5,004 nucleotides of DNA. Origin: Alphaproteobacteria bacterium (lineage in GTDB: Bacteria; Pseudomonadota; Alphaproteobacteria; Rs-D84). Position numbers and translations under genes: made by a program. Positions 4,597-5,004 of this stretch are shown one piece after another; the stretch's first letter is position 1; each line of letters starts with the position of its first letter. Below the pieces are notes generated by a model, which worked only from the letters and a program-made list of their open reading frames with translations, did no database searches and had not been told where the DNA came from. The DNA lies in the NCBI GenBank assembly GCA_013316395.1, contig WSMU01000039.1:1-5004 (forward strand), written 5' to 3'.

Positions 4597-4625
4597 ATCG
4601 TAGAGAATTCCGCCGTTTAAGTCAA
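4597..4625 (-). promoter_or_regulatory. promoter of the HU gene
   Basis: On the minus strand TTGACT (plus 4620-4625) and TACGAT (4597-4602) are separated by exactly 17 bases, matching the consensus at five and four of six positions. The predicted start near 4590 gives an HU leader of about 150 bases. A perfect TTGACA closer to HU (plus 4496-4501) lacks a properly spaced -10. Confidence 0.6.
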
Positions 4626-4649
4626 GAGCATAATTATTTTTTAATCTTT

Positions 4650-5004
4650 TTACATCGTTACCGCATCGGCACGAACTGCCGCTGCACCCGGCGTATTAGC
4701 CTCACACAAGACCCAATCGCCGCTAACACCACGGATATGAACCGTTCTGAAATGATTCGGCGTTGCCGCCAGAATTAAAATAATCACACCCGCCCAGAAC
4801 GTAAATTTAGTAAATTTCCACACATTGGAAAAAGATTCACGCTTAAATTTATCGTTAAGCAGGTTCTGGTACATTACCCAACCCCAGTTAAACAGCAATA
4901 TCATCACAACAAAGAAAAAGCTGATTATTATATATTTGTTAAATGGACGCATTGCGGTCGCCATGGAATCCCATGTCTGGGATGCGGCATGGCAAACATA
5001 TAAC
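4650..5004 (-). CDS. small two-helix membrane protein, 5' end off the window
   Basis: The frame is open from the right edge to TAA at 4650, giving 117 visible residues. Visible sequence begins LYVCHAASQTWDSMATAMRP. A first hydrophobic helix (YIIISFFFVVMILLFNW) and a second (FWAGVIILILAA) are separated by a basic, aromatic loop (NDKFKRESFSNVWKFTKF). A roughly 34-residue non-membrane tail follows. Internal Met codons exist, but coding continues through SQTWDS upstream of them, so I treat this as partial rather than starting at ATG 4964. Segments of the type Cys-x-Trp then helix-loop-helix occur in small components of secretion or conjugation systems, but nothing specific enough is seen to assign a function. 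No terminator is evident before the HU promoter. Confidence 0.7.
   Translation of the reverse strand, partial: LYVCHAASQTWDSMATAMRPFNKYIIISFFFVVMILLFNWGWVMYQNLLNDKFKRESFSNVWKFTKFTFWAGVIILILAATPNHFRTVHIRGVSGDWVLCEANTPGAAAVRADAVTM

Noticed and set aside
4502..4649. A tRNA or other known RNA gene in the gap before HU
   Set aside because: No cloverleaf or T-loop motif is found on either strand; promoter elements and a leader explain the gap.

Overview
All convincing genes in this window lie on the minus strand. From right to left they are: the end of a small membrane protein that runs off the right edge, an HU-type nucleoid protein, an unusual Lys/Ala-rich protein with one membrane segment and an EF-hand, a two-gene unit for exported proteins (a small coiled-coil/tail-fibre-like protein and a 425-residue repeat protein), lemA, and rpsD. 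The S4 protein is the Cys-free alphaproteobacterial/bacterial C-minus type. The BspA-like repeat protein with its PKD-like domain, the tail-fibre-like 'SSPIVPTPP' motif and the moderate GC content suggest an uncultured, host- or gut-associated alphaproteobacterium (RF32/Rhodospirillales-like or Rickettsiales/Holosporales-like). That placement is from memory of similar proteins, not from a search.

Transcription units are well delimited. Clean intrinsic terminators follow rpsD (405-430) and the EF-hand gene (3486-3517), and a 13-bp GC-rich hairpin follows HU (4118-4149). Promoter-like pairs with 17-bp spacing precede HU (4597-4625), the EF-hand gene (4079-4107) and lemA (1804-1832). A weaker one lies between lemA and rpsD (1193-1219), and a terminator-like hairpin starts almost exactly where that promoter would initiate. 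The two exported proteins overlap by one base (TAATG). The second has no visible Shine-Dalgarno, so it is probably translated by coupling to the first.

The left 440 bases contain no convincing protein gene but are rich in RNA-like structure. A 17-bp, two-block inverted repeat (152-172 with 225-244) encloses a 16-bp palindrome (179-194). A short hairpin followed by T5 (250-274) and an 11-bp bulged hairpin (278-323) come next, then a C9 tract. One arm of the palindrome can also pair with 245-252, so mutually exclusive folds are possible. This block is the best candidate for something undescribed: a structured ncRNA or a switch-type leader, or (more speculatively) a tracrRNA-like gene with a lone repeat-like copy. 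Its strand cannot be settled from sequence alone.

The most unusual protein is the 173-residue product of 3529-4050. It joins a histone-H1-like basic tail, a Cys-Gly cluster, one transmembrane helix and a canonical EF-hand loop, and it sits next to the HU gene.
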